NCBI GenBank assembly: GCA_024234265.1
Contig: JACKOM010000003.1
Location: 1-64,000, forward strand
DNA: 64,000 bases
DNA from: Oceanospirillaceae bacterium
GTDB lineage: Bacteria; Pseudomonadota; Gammaproteobacteria; Pseudomonadales; Oceanobacteraceae
Reading direction: 5' to 3'
Part shown: positions 8,307-16,927 of the stretch, piece after piece
Numbering within the stretch: the stretch's first letter is position 1
Layout: each line of letters begins with the position of its first letter
Translations under genes and position numbers: made by a program
The notes under the pieces: model-generated
Told to the model about the DNA's origin: nothing
Database searches by the model: none
The model's input: the letters and a program-made list of their open reading frames with translations, nothing else

Positions 8307-9887
8307 TCAATGCTCGCGGGTTTTGTGGAACGTCACCTCGGGATAACGCTCCATTGCCAGGGCCAGATTGACCGAAGTTGGCGCGATATAAGTGAGGTTA
8401 TCACCACCATCCCAGGCCAGATTTTCGTGGGCTTTTTTCTCAAATTCAGCAAATTTCTTCGCATCTTTTGATTCCACCCAACGGGCCGTGGCGACGCTGA
8501 TCGGCTCGTAAATCGCCTCGACTTTATATTCGTCTTTGAGGCGCTGGGCCACCACATCAAACTGCAGTGGGCCTACCGCACCAACGATCAGATCGTTGTT
8601 TTTCAGGGGGCGGAAAACCTGTACAGCACCTTCTTCCGACAACTGAATAATGCCCTTCTGTAATTGTTTTTGTTTCAGCGGATCTTTCAGACGGATGCGC
8701 TTGAACAACTCAGGGGCAAAGTGCGGAATACCAGTGAATTTGAGGTTTTCACCATTGGTGAAAGTATCACCAATCTGAATGGTGCCATGGTTGTGAATAC
8801 CGATAATGTCACCGGCATAGGCCTCTTCCACCGCTTCACGGTCACCGGCCATAAAGGTCAGCGCATCGGCGATACGCACTTCTTTACCAATACGGGAATG
8901 AAACGCTTTCATGCCCTTTTCATATTTACCGGACACAACCCGCAGGAAGGCAACCCGGTCACGGTGTTGCGGATCCATGTTGGCCTGAATCTTAAATACA
9001 AAACCACTGAAGGTTTCTTCTGAGGCTTCCACGTTGCGGGTTTCGGTTTTGCGGGCCATAGGCGCCGGTGCCCACTGCACCAGACCATCAAGCATATGAT
9101 CCACACCGAAGTTACCCAGCGCGGTACCAAAAAATACCGGGGTTAATTCGCCGTTGAGGAATAATTCCAGATCGAATTCATGGGAAGCACCGCGTACCAG
9201 CTCCATTTCTTCGCGCAGCTGTTCGGCAAATTCACCGATTTTTTTATCCAGCTCAGGGTTATCAATACCCTTAATCGAAACCACTTCCTGAATGGTGTGG
9301 CCCATACCGGTTTGGTAGAGGATCACTTCATCACGCAGGATGTGATAAACACCTTTAAATAACTTACCGGAGCCAATTGGCCAGGTAATAGGTGCGCAGG
9401 CGATTTTTAAAACGTCTTCCACTTCATCCATCAGCTCAATCGGATCACGGGTATCACGGTCGAGTTTGTTCATGAAGGTGATAATCGGCGTATCACGCAG
9501 ACGGGTAACTTCCATCAGTTTGATGGTACGTTCTTCAACACCCTTGGCGCTGTCGATCACCATCAGGCAGGAGTCCACCGCCGTCAGGGTACGGTAAGTA
9601 TCCTCGGAGAAGTCTTCGTGGCCCGGGGTATCAAGCAGGTTGACCAGGGCATCGGCGTAAGGGAATTGCATCACCGAGGTGGTAATCGAAATACCCCGGT
9701 CTTTTTCCATCTGCATCCAGTCGGATTTTGCGTGCTGACCGGATTTTTTACCCTTAACGGTACCTGCCACCTGTAAGGCGTTTCCGAATAACAACACTTT
9801 TTCGGTAATGGTGGTTTTACCGGCGTCGGGGTGCGAAATAATCGCAAATGTGCGTCGTTTAGCGACTTCTTGCTGCATGCTGGACAT
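8307..9887 (-). CDS. prfC: Peptide chain release factor 3 (RF3 GTPase)
   Basis: A 526-residue translational GTPase that removes RF1/RF2 from the ribosome after peptide release. The G motifs are visible: G1 SHPDAGKTT, G2 region DRGISITTS, G3 DTPGHEDF and G4 NKLD. The start at 9887 (MSSMQQEVAKRRTF) matches the family N-terminus; the frame extends to 9911 without better support. The gene is divergent from the RegB-like kinase, 75 bases away. Confidence 0.96.
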   Translation of the reverse strand: MSSMQQEVAKRRTFAIISHPDAGKTTITEKVLLFGNALQVAGTVKGKKSGQHAKSDWMQMEKDRGISITTSVMQFPYADALVNLLDTPGHEDFSEDTYRTLTAVDSCLMVIDSAKGVEERTIKLMEVTRLRDTPIITFMNKLDRDTRDPIELMDEVEDVLKIACAPITWPIGSGKLFKGVYHILRDEVILYQTGMGHTIQEVVSIKGIDNPELDKKIGEFAEQLREEMELVRGASHEFDLELFLNGELTPVFFGTALGNFGVDHMLDGLVQWAPAPMARKTETRNVEASEETFSGFVFKIQANMDPQHRDRVAFLRVVSGKYEKGMKAFHSRIGKEVRIADALTFMAGDREAVEEAYAGDIIGIHNHGTIQIGDTFTNGENLKFTGIPHFAPELFKRIRLKDPLKQKQLQKGIIQLSEEGAVQVFRPLKNNDLIVGAVGPLQFDVVAQRLKDEYKVEAIYEPISVATARWVESKDAKKFAEFEKKAHENLAWDGGDNLTYIAPTSVNLALAMERYPEVTFHKTREH

Positions 9888-9962
9888 GGAAACCCGTTTT
9901 GCATAACCCAAAATAGTCGCGCATTATAACGGCCCATCGTCACGGGTGCGAGTTTAAACACC

Positions 9963-11189
9963 ATGCAGCATGCCCTGCGGCATAATTTCCGGCGTCTGGC
10001 CAGTTTACGCCTGTTAACCTGCGCAGGGATTGCCGTCTCCCTTATTTTCCTCAGCCAGGGCCTTGCCACCTACGAACAGCTCGCCAATGCCTGGGTGGTA
10101 TGGGTATTTCTGGTCAGCCTGTCGGTATTGCAGTTATGGCGCGCATCACGCCATGAACCCAGCCCGCGGGAGTTTTTCACCTATTTATTGCTGGATATGG
10201 GCCTGATCATCAGCCTGCTGTATTTCACCGGCGGTGCCACCAACCCCTTTATCACCTACCTTCTGGTATTAATTGTCATCAGCGCGGCCACCCTGAGCTG
10301 GGGCCACACCTGGTTGTTATGTCTGATCAGCTTGAGTGCCTACGGCCTGTTGCTCTTCATCCACCAGCCCCTGCCCCTGTTAGATGTACAACTCGCCAAC
10401 CTCGGCCTGAATCTGCACATAGTGGGCATGTGGGCCACCTTTATTATGAGCGCCCTGTTCATCGCCTATTTTGTGGTGGATATGGCCATGGCCCAGCAAC
10501 AGCAGGCCAAACAGCTCGCCCAGCTGCGCGAGCAATCCCTGCAGAATGAGCACCTCATGGCCATTGCCAGTCAGGCAGCGGCCACCGCCCATGAGCTTGG
10601 CACCCCCCTGACCACCATGGCGATTACCCTCAAAGATCTTGAACTGGACGTCAGCCCTGAGCTGCTGCCCGATATCCGCCTGCTGCAACAGCAAATTGGC
10701 CTGTGCAAGGGCAAACTGAATAATCTGGTGGCCAGCGCCCGCCTCAGCCACAGCGAACCTATGCCCCTTGGCACTTATATTCATCAGGTACTCGACCACT
10801 GGCTGTTAATGCGCCCCCAGGCCCTGTTTGAAATAAAACAGCCCGACAGCGCAGGACCGCAGGTCAGTTACCCGCAACTTCTGCAGCAGAGCCTGATTAA
10901 CCTTTTGGATAACGCCATGAACGTCAGTGACAAAGCCCTGCAGCTGGAGCTGAGCTGGCAGGAAAAGCGCTGGCAATTAAGCATTCTGGATAACGGCCCC
11001 GGCATGCCGGAGGAGCTTCCCGGCCTTGGCATCAAACCCTCGGCCCAGGGCATGGGAATTGGCATGTTATTGAGCCAGAGCAGCATTGCCCGCCTCGGCG
11101 GTGAAGTAACATGGCAAAATCTGCCCGAAGGCTGTTTATGTAACGTAAAGGTACCGGTTGTTGATGCAAACACGCATTCTGCTCATTGA
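9963..11189 (+). CDS. regB: RegB/PrrB-type redox-sensing histidine kinase
   Basis: A 408-residue sensor kinase with six hydrophobic segments in the first about 170 residues. It contains FTGGATNPFITYLL, the GGxxNPF quinone/redox motif typical of RegB/PrrB. The H-box is AAATAHELGTPLTTM, followed by the N-box region LINLLDNAMNVS and the G-box DNGPGMPEE. The family responds to quinone or oxidase redox state and phosphorylates RegA/PrrA. The response-regulator gene overlaps its 3' end by 26 bases, so the two form an operon. Targets in other bacteria include bc1 and oxidase genes. Confidence 0.9.
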   Translation: MQHALRHNFRRLASLRLLTCAGIAVSLIFLSQGLATYEQLANAWVVWVFLVSLSVLQLWRASRHEPSPREFFTYLLLDMGLIISLLYFTGGATNPFITYLLVLIVISAATLSWGHTWLLCLISLSAYGLLLFIHQPLPLLDVQLANLGLNLHIVGMWATFIMSALFIAYFVVDMAMAQQQQAKQLAQLREQSLQNEHLMAIASQAAATAHELGTPLTTMAITLKDLELDVSPELLPDIRLLQQQIGLCKGKLNNLVASARLSHSEPMPLGTYIHQVLDHWLLMRPQALFEIKQPDSAGPQVSYPQLLQQSLINLLDNAMNVSDKALQLELSWQEKRWQLSILDNGPGMPEELPGLGIKPSAQGMGIGMLLSQSSIARLGGEVTWQNLPEGCLCNVKVPVVDANTHSAH

Positions 11190-11691
11190 TGATGATGAAA
11201 CCCTGCTGCAGGTCCTGGCCCGCGCCCTGACCCGCCGCGGCCTGGAAGTGGCCACCGCACGTAACGGTGAAGAGGCCCTGCGTCTGTGTGATGAACTCGG
11301 CCCGGAATTAATCAGCCTGGATTTAAAACTCGAACAGGAAACCGGCCTGCAATTATTGCCGCGCCTGTTACAGATTCAGCCCGATGCACGCATAGTGCTG
11401 TTAACCGCCTATGCGAGTGTCGCCACCGCAGTGGATGCAATTAAACTCGGCGCAGTGAATTATTTATGCAAACCGGCGGATGCCGATCAAATCCTCGCCG
11501 CGTTTGATTATCAGCCCGGCGAAGAACACGACATCAAGAACAATCCGATTTCCGTTAAACGCCTTGAGTGGGAACACATCCAGCAGGTGCTGCAACAGAA
11601 TGATGGCAATGTCTCGGCCACGGCGCGGGAGCTGGGCATGCACCGCCGCACCCTGCAGCGCAAATTGCAAAAACACCCGGTGAAAGAATAA
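11164..11691 (+). CDS. regA: RegA/PrrA-type response regulator
   Basis: A 175-residue two-domain regulator. The receiver contains the acidic pocket LIDDDE, the phospho-acceptor Asp in ISLDLKLE, the switch Thr in LLTAYAS and the conserved Lys in LCKPA. A short linker leads to a Fis-type helix-turn-helix, GNVSATARELGMHRRTLQRKL, the signature of RegA/PrrA/ActR. I chose the ATG at 11164; a TTG two codons earlier is also possible. It overlaps regB. Confidence 0.9.
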   Translation: MQTRILLIDDDETLLQVLARALTRRGLEVATARNGEEALRLCDELGPELISLDLKLEQETGLQLLPRLLQIQPDARIVLLTAYASVATAVDAIKLGAVNYLCKPADADQILAAFDYQPGEEHDIKNNPISVKRLEWEHIQQVLQQNDGNVSATARELGMHRRTLQRKLQKHPVKE

Positions 11692-11700
11692 AGGCGATTT

Positions 11701-12366
11701 TTAATCGCGGAAATACGTGTCCTGATCAAAGCTGCTCAGCCAGTGCGGCACAGTGCCAAACACGGTGGAAATCAGCGCGCCGTTCACAAAGGCTTCGGGG
11801 AATAACATCAGCGGCAAATACTGATAATACTGCTCGTAAACCAGTTCCCAGCTGTAAACACCGCTCAGGCCCAGCATCAGGGCCGTGGCAGAAGCCACCG
11901 CAAACATGCACAGGGCGCCATTAAAAAACGCACACACAAATAAATAGATAAACGGATTATGGGGCAGTTTGCGTTGCACCCAGTACAACACCGCAAACGA
12001 CAGGGCCACGGGTAATAAAACAGTCAGGCAATACACCACACCAGCGCCCTGCCAGCTCTCCACCCCCAGCAGGCACAAGCCCAGCAAACCAAAACCACCC
12101 GCCAGCAAGGCTAACGGCCAGCCCATCAGCAGGGTCAGGGCCGTCATGGCCATAAAACGTATGCCCATGCCCGGCGATAAACCGGCGCGAATCTGCCAGA
12201 ACAACACCAGCCCCAGGCTGATGGCAAAAAACATATGCTGGGCTTTACGGTTGTGCCGCAACTGCAGCCAGTTCACCCGCAACAGGGCATACCCCAGGGC
12301 CGGCACGGCCAGCAGCCAGCCAAACACATACAACCAGAGGGGTAATAAATCCGCCGCGAGCGACAT
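11701..12366 (-). CDS. Polytopic membrane protein, possible CbiM-like energy-coupling permease
   Basis: A 221-residue protein with about six or seven membrane segments. The stretch SPGMGIRFMAMTALTLLMGWPLALLAG resembles the substrate-specific CbiM-like permeases of energy-coupling-factor systems, but no ATPase partner lies nearby, so the substrate is unknown. The ATG at 12366 has AGGA 6 bases upstream; the frame is open back to 12420. It converges with regA and is divergent from the SulP gene. Confidence 0.6.
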   Translation of the reverse strand: MSLAADLLPLWLYVFGWLLAVPALGYALLRVNWLQLRHNRKAQHMFFAISLGLVLFWQIRAGLSPGMGIRFMAMTALTLLMGWPLALLAGGFGLLGLCLLGVESWQGAGVVYCLTVLLPVALSFAVLYWVQRKLPHNPFIYLFVCAFFNGALCMFAVASATALMLGLSGVYSWELVYEQYYQYLPLMLFPEAFVNGALISTVFGTVPHWLSSFDQDTYFRD

Positions 12367-12534
12367 TGCACATCCTGATTCGCTGGCCAAAAACGGCGTT
12401 TTACCCTTAAGTGATGCCATTGGCCAGCACTTAATTCATGGCACATGCACGGTTATTAAAGGTTTTGTTTGCCGCCTCACTTTAGTACCCTGCGCCCCTT
12501 TGTTTATTCACGCCCATATCTGATAGGAGGATCT

Positions 12535-14061
12535 GTGTTTACCCTGATCAGCAAAAGCGTTCCTAACGCCAAAAATGACCTGCTCTCCGGCCTGACCGTT
12601 GCCCTCGCCCTGGTGCCCGAAGCCGTGGCTTTTGCCTTTGTTGCCGGGGTGAATCCACTGGTGGGTTTATACGCTGCGTTTATGGTGGGCCTGATTACCG
12701 CCGTATTCGGTGGCCGCCCCGGTATGATTTCCGGTGCCACGGGCGCCATGGCCGTGGTGATGGTGGATCTGGTGGCCGAACACGGTGTGCAATATCTGTT
12801 TGCGGCAGTGATACTCACCGGGGTGCTGCAAATCAGCGCCGGGGTGCTGCGTTTGGGCAAATTCATCCGCATTGTGCCGCAACCTGTGATGCTGGGTTTT
12901 GTGAATGGCCTGGCCATTGTGATTTTTTTAAGCCAGCTCAGTCAGTTTAAATTTCTGGATGCCAACAACACCCCACAATGGTTAAGCGGTCATGCTCTGT
13001 ACATCATGCTCGCCCTGGTGGCCCTGACCATGGGGATTATTCATTTCCTGCCGAAATTCACTAAGGCCATACCGGCAGCCCTGGCCGCTATTTTAGGGGT
13101 TTCCCTGCTGGTGATTTTTGCCGGTATCGATACCCGCACCGTAGGTGATGTGGCCAGCATTGCCGGCGGCCTGCCACAGTTTGCCCTGCCTGTGGTGCCG
13201 TTTAATTTGGAAACCCTGTGGATCATCCTGCCCTATGCGGTGGTTCTCGCCGGGGTTGGCCTGATTGAATCCCTGTTAACCCTAAACCTGATCGATGAGT
13301 TAACCCAAACCACAGGCCGCCCGAATAAAGAATGTATCGCCCAGGGTGCCTCCAACACGGTAAACGGCCTGTTTGGTGGTATGGGCGGCTGCGCCATGAT
13401 TGGCCAGAGCATGATCAACATTAATTCCGGCGGGCGCGGGCGTTTATCCGGTATTACCGCCGCCGTGGTACTGCTGATGTTCATCCTGTTTGCGGCGGAT
13501 ATTATTCAGCAGATTCCCCTCGCCGCCCTGGTGGGTGTGATGATGATGGTGGTGCTGGGCACCTTTGAATGGTCGAGCTTTCGCATCATACGCAAAATTC
13601 CGCGCGCCGATGCCTTTGTGCTGGTGCTGGTTTCCACCGTCACCGTATTTACCGATCTGGCCACGGCGGTGATTATCGGCGTGATTGTTTCCGCCCTGGT
13701 CTTTGCCTGGCAACACGCTAAACATATCCGCGCGGATATCGAGCTGCAGGGCGACAGCAAAATTTACCGTCTGCAGGGCCCGCTGTTTTTTGGCTCCGCC
13801 AAATACTTTGCCGAGCTTTTTGACCCGGCCAATGACCCGCAGCAGGTCATCATTGATTTTGCCGGCTCCCGTGTGGCGGACCATTCAGGTTTAGAAGCGA
13901 TTGATGCCCTGAGTGAGCGTTACCTGCAGGCCGGCAAGCAGCTCAGCCTGCGCCATTTAAGCCCGGAATGCCGGCAGCTGCTGCAAAAAGCGGGGAATCT
14001 GGTGGAGGTGAACGTGATAGAAGACCCCTCCTACCACGTGGCGACGGATAAACTCGCCTGA
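12535..14061 (+). CDS. SulP-family anion transporter with STAS domain
   Basis: A 508-residue transporter. The N-terminal transmembrane domain begins KNDLLSGLTVALALVPEAVAFAFVAGV, the SulP signature, and includes ISGATGAMAVVM and the GGMGGCAMIGQSMIN segment. The C-terminal STAS domain covers about residues 415-500 (VIIDFAGSRVADHSGLEAID). Substrates in the family include sulfate, bicarbonate and dicarboxylates; the sequence does not tell which. I chose the GTG at 12535 because AGGAGG lies 4 bases upstream; the ATG at 12469 in the same frame has no such site. Confidence 0.9.
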   Translation: MFTLISKSVPNAKNDLLSGLTVALALVPEAVAFAFVAGVNPLVGLYAAFMVGLITAVFGGRPGMISGATGAMAVVMVDLVAEHGVQYLFAAVILTGVLQISAGVLRLGKFIRIVPQPVMLGFVNGLAIVIFLSQLSQFKFLDANNTPQWLSGHALYIMLALVALTMGIIHFLPKFTKAIPAALAAILGVSLLVIFAGIDTRTVGDVASIAGGLPQFALPVVPFNLETLWIILPYAVVLAGVGLIESLLTLNLIDELTQTTGRPNKECIAQGASNTVNGLFGGMGGCAMIGQSMININSGGRGRLSGITAAVVLLMFILFAADIIQQIPLAALVGVMMMVVLGTFEWSSFRIIRKIPRADAFVLVLVSTVTVFTDLATAVIIGVIVSALVFAWQHAKHIRADIELQGDSKIYRLQGPLFFGSAKYFAELFDPANDPQQVIIDFAGSRVADHSGLEAIDALSERYLQAGKQLSLRHLSPECRQLLQKAGNLVEVNVIEDPSYHVATDKLA

Positions 14062-14074
14062 GTAGAAATCAGGG

Positions 14075-14521
14075 CTAAAGGCTCAGGGGAAGTGCCATCA
14101 GAATGGCATTTTCCCGCCCGCCCGGCACAGGGTAATAACCCTTACGCAGGCCGATTTCGTTAAAGCCTTCGGATTCATACAAATGCCGCGCCGGGGCATT
14201 GGATTCACGCACTTCCAGAAACAACGTGGTATTGCCACTGCTTTCACTGAGCAGCACTAAATGCTGCAACAACTGACGCCCTAAACCCTGCCCCTGGGCG
14301 GAAGGCGCAATGCTGATATTCAAAAGCTCAGCCTCACCCACCACAAACGACAAAATGCCATAACCCACCAGCTCACCCGCCTGCAGCATGCTGATGCAGC
14401 GTTTGCTGGAATGCAGGGCATCGGTAAACAGGATTTTGCTCCAGGGGAATGGGTAGTTAGCGTTTTCTATCGCACAAACCTGTGCAATATCGCTTTCCTG
14501 CATGGCACGGAATTCAATCAT
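14075..14521 (-). CDS. rimI: Ribosomal protein S18 alanine N-acetyltransferase
   Basis: A 148-residue GNAT acetyltransferase. The acetyl-CoA loop is SIAPSAQGQGLGRQLLQHL, followed by LFLEVRESNAPARHLYESEGF, which is characteristic of RimI, and GYYPVPGGRENAILM at the end. It acetylates the N-terminal alanine of S18. The ATG at 14521 starts MIEFRAMQESD. It follows the 14535-15233 gene closely, a holD-rimI-like arrangement. Confidence 0.92.
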   Translation of the reverse strand: MIEFRAMQESDIAQVCAIENANYPFPWSKILFTDALHSSKRCISMLQAGELVGYGILSFVVGEAELLNISIAPSAQGQGLGRQLLQHLVLLSESSGNTTLFLEVRESNAPARHLYESEGFNEIGLRKGYYPVPGGRENAILMALPLSL

Positions 14522-14534
14522 CACGGGCAAACTT

Positions 14535-15233
14535 TCAGTTAAAGGCGTGGAACAGAGCGCGTTTGGCGCTGGTTTCGTTCAGGCAGGCAGTAAGGCTCAC
14601 CGGCAGCTTATGCATAACCGCGGCGGGCAGTTCAGCGTTATTCAGCCAGTCCCGGGCATCGGCAAATACCAGTACCTCACGGGCGGCCTGCTGCTGGTGC
14701 AGATTGGCCATAAACATCCCCAGATGGCGGCGCGCCTGTTCTGCACCCTGGTCGATTTTGCCATCGCGGATATAGGGCCATACAAAGTCCGCCATAAAGG
14801 TTGGGCGGGCAACCTCACTGCCGCGCCAACGGGCGATATCCGCCAGCAGCATGGCATGGGCGGGGCTGATGTCCTGGCGGCTGAACACCAGCCAAACATC
14901 ACGGAAACATACAAACTGCAGGGTAAATTCAGGTACCTCAGTTACGACAGGGGCTTGCAGGCTTTGCTGCAATTCGCTGATGCGCGCGGCAGGTGATTTA
15001 GGCACAGCATCCGCCAGGCTGGCGGGCATGGCTGGCTGAGCATTCACCTGCGGCGCAACGGCCTGCACTGGGGATTGCGGGCGGCCCGCTGCCGACTGCA
15101 CGGCCTGCGCTACGCAAGCCGGCACTGCGGCACCTTCAGGCACTGCGTGCGGCTCATCGGCAAAAGCCTCGCAGGGCCACCAGACATCAATGCCCAGTGC
15201 CCCTAGGTAGGCAATACGCGCCGCTTCGTTCAT
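14535..15233 (-). CDS. Uncharacterised protein upstream of rimI, possible extended HolD (psi)-like protein
   Basis: A 232-residue protein. The N-terminus (YLGALGIDVWWP) and C-terminus (LNETSAKRALFHAF) resemble in spacing and pattern the ends of E. coli HolD, the psi subunit of the DNA polymerase III clamp loader, and the gene stands where holD stands relative to rimI. A Pro/Ala/Val/Gln-rich linker occupies about residues 35-80. It is longer than HolD (about 137 residues). The assignment is inference from position and weak similarity. Confidence 0.5.
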   Translation of the reverse strand: MNEAARIAYLGALGIDVWWPCEAFADEPHAVPEGAAVPACVAQAVQSAAGRPQSPVQAVAPQVNAQPAMPASLADAVPKSPAARISELQQSLQAPVVTEVPEFTLQFVCFRDVWLVFSRQDISPAHAMLLADIARWRGSEVARPTFMADFVWPYIRDGKIDQGAEQARRHLGMFMANLHQQQAAREVLVFADARDWLNNAELPAAVMHKLPVSLTACLNETSAKRALFHAFN

Positions 15234-15235
15234 GT

Positions 15236-16777
15236 TTAAACGCCGGAGGCCTGTGGGTGGGCTTTATCCACCTTGTTGGCCAGCAGGTTCAGGGCATTGA
15301 GATAGGCCTTGGCGGATGCCACGACGATATCCGTATCCGAACCCAGACCATTCACGATACGTCCGGCTTTTTCCAGACGCACTGTCACTTCACCCTGGGA
15401 ATCGGTGCCGCTGGTAATCGCGTTTACGCTATAGAGCTGCAGGCTGGTGCCAGACTGCACAATGCTTTCGATCGCCTTAAACGCCGCATCCACCGGGCCG
15501 CTGCCTTCGCTGGCCTGTTTAACTTCATTGCCTTCCACATTCAGGGTTACCAGCGCACGAGGTTTTTCACCTGTCTGACTATGGGCTTCAAGGGTTACCA
15601 GGCTGTATTTCTCTTCCATTGTGCTGGTTTCGTTGACCAGCGCCTGTAAGTCTTCATCGAAAATTTCGTGTTTTTTATCGGCCAGTTCTTTGAAACGGGA
15701 GAAAGCCAGGTTCAGTTCCTGATCGCTGGCGAAGGTCACACCCAGCTCTTCAAGGCGGGTACGGAAAGCATTACGGCCCGAGTGTTTACCCATCACCATA
15801 CGGTTGGCATTCCAGCCCACATCTTCGGCACGCATGATTTCATAGGTTTCGCGGTGTTTTAAAACACCATCCTGGTGAATACCGGACTCATGGGCAAATG
15901 CGTTGGCCCCCACAATGGCTTTGTTGGGCTGCACAGGGAAACCTGTCACAGAGGAAACCAGACGGGAAGTCGGCACAATCTGAGTGGTATCAATGCCAGT
16001 GGTGACATTAAACAGGTCAGAACGGGTACGCACGGCCATGACGATTTCTTCCAGGGAAGCGTTACCGGCACGTTCCCCCAAACCATTGATGGTACATTCC
16101 ACCTGACGGGCACCGTTTTGTACCGCTGCCAGGGAATTCGCCACCGCCAGGCCTAAGTCGTTATGGCAGTGCACGGAGAAAATCGCTTTATCGGCGTTAG
16201 GAATACGCTCCAGCAGCTGTTTGATTTTGAAACCAAACTCTTCGGGAATGGCATAACCCACGGTATCCGGAATATTGATGGTGCGGGCACCGGCGTTAAT
16301 GGCGGCTTCGATCACGCGGCACAGGAAATCCAGCTCAGAACGGCCGGCATCTTCACAGGAGAACTCAACGTCTTCCACCAGATTACGCGCACGTTTAACG
16401 GCATACACCGCACGCTCCACTACCTGATCCGGTTCCATACGCAGTTTGTATTGCATGTGAATCGGCGAGGTAGCGATAAATGTGTGGATACGGGCGCGCT
16501 CGGCCTGTTTTAAGGCTTCACCGGCGCGGTCGATGTCGTTATCCACAGCACGGGCCAGAGAGCAAATAGTACTTTCACGCACGGCCTTGGCAACCGCAGC
16601 AATCGCATCAAAATCCCCGGGGCTGGCGGCAGCAAAACCCGCTTCGATAACATCCACCCGCATACGCTCAAGGGCTTTACCAATGCGCACTTTTTCATCT
16701 TTGGTCATGGATGCGCCGGGACTTTGTTCACCGTCACGCATGGTGGTATCAAAAATGACTAAGCCTTGTTTGCTCAT
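15236..16777 (-). CDS. leuA: 2-isopropylmalate synthase
   Basis: A 513-residue enzyme that condenses acetyl-CoA and 2-ketoisovalerate, the first committed step of leucine synthesis. The HMGL-like catalytic domain begins IFDTTMRDGEQSPGASM and contains VHCHNDLGLAVANSLAA and INGLGERAGNASLEE. The C-terminal regulatory LeuA dimer domain ends with EKAGRIVNGLGSDTDIVVASAKAYLNALN. I chose the ATG at 16777 (MSKQGLVIF) because CAGGAG lies upstream; the open frame runs back to 16885 across a terminator-like hairpin and is not coding there. Confidence 0.96.
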   Translation of the reverse strand: MSKQGLVIFDTTMRDGEQSPGASMTKDEKVRIGKALERMRVDVIEAGFAAASPGDFDAIAAVAKAVRESTICSLARAVDNDIDRAGEALKQAERARIHTFIATSPIHMQYKLRMEPDQVVERAVYAVKRARNLVEDVEFSCEDAGRSELDFLCRVIEAAINAGARTINIPDTVGYAIPEEFGFKIKQLLERIPNADKAIFSVHCHNDLGLAVANSLAAVQNGARQVECTINGLGERAGNASLEEIVMAVRTRSDLFNVTTGIDTTQIVPTSRLVSSVTGFPVQPNKAIVGANAFAHESGIHQDGVLKHRETYEIMRAEDVGWNANRMVMGKHSGRNAFRTRLEELGVTFASDQELNLAFSRFKELADKKHEIFDEDLQALVNETSTMEEKYSLVTLEAHSQTGEKPRALVTLNVEGNEVKQASEGSGPVDAAFKAIESIVQSGTSLQLYSVNAITSGTDSQGEVTVRLEKAGRIVNGLGSDTDIVVASAKAYLNALNLLANKVDKAHPQASGV

Positions 16778-16886
16778 GGAAACTCCTGAACCCGTTTCGC
16801 CGGGAATAAATACAAATATGCTGCCTATGATAAGCCAAACAGGCGCTGAATGCTTGCCCCCGCTCTTCGGCTTTTCAAGCGCCAAT

Positions 16887-16915
16887 AAAAAAGGCTGCCC
16901 ATGGCAGCCTTTTTT
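16887..16915 (-). terminator. Terminator after the DUF6160-type operon
   Basis: AAAAAAGGCTGCC / GGCAGCCTTTTTT, a palindromic hairpin with A and T runs on either side. It lies 13 bases past the stop of the 16928-19375 gene and upstream of leuA. Confidence 0.85.
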
Positions 16916-16927
16916 AATAGCCTGATT

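Noticed and set aside
12469..12534. Longer SulP start at ATG 12469
   Set aside because: AGGAGG stands just before GTG 12535 and the added residues (MPPHFSTLRPFVYSRPY) are not part of the family.
16778..16885. N-terminal extension of LeuA
   Set aside because: The frame is open, but a good ribosome-binding site precedes 16777 and the extension has no family similarity and runs over a terminator.
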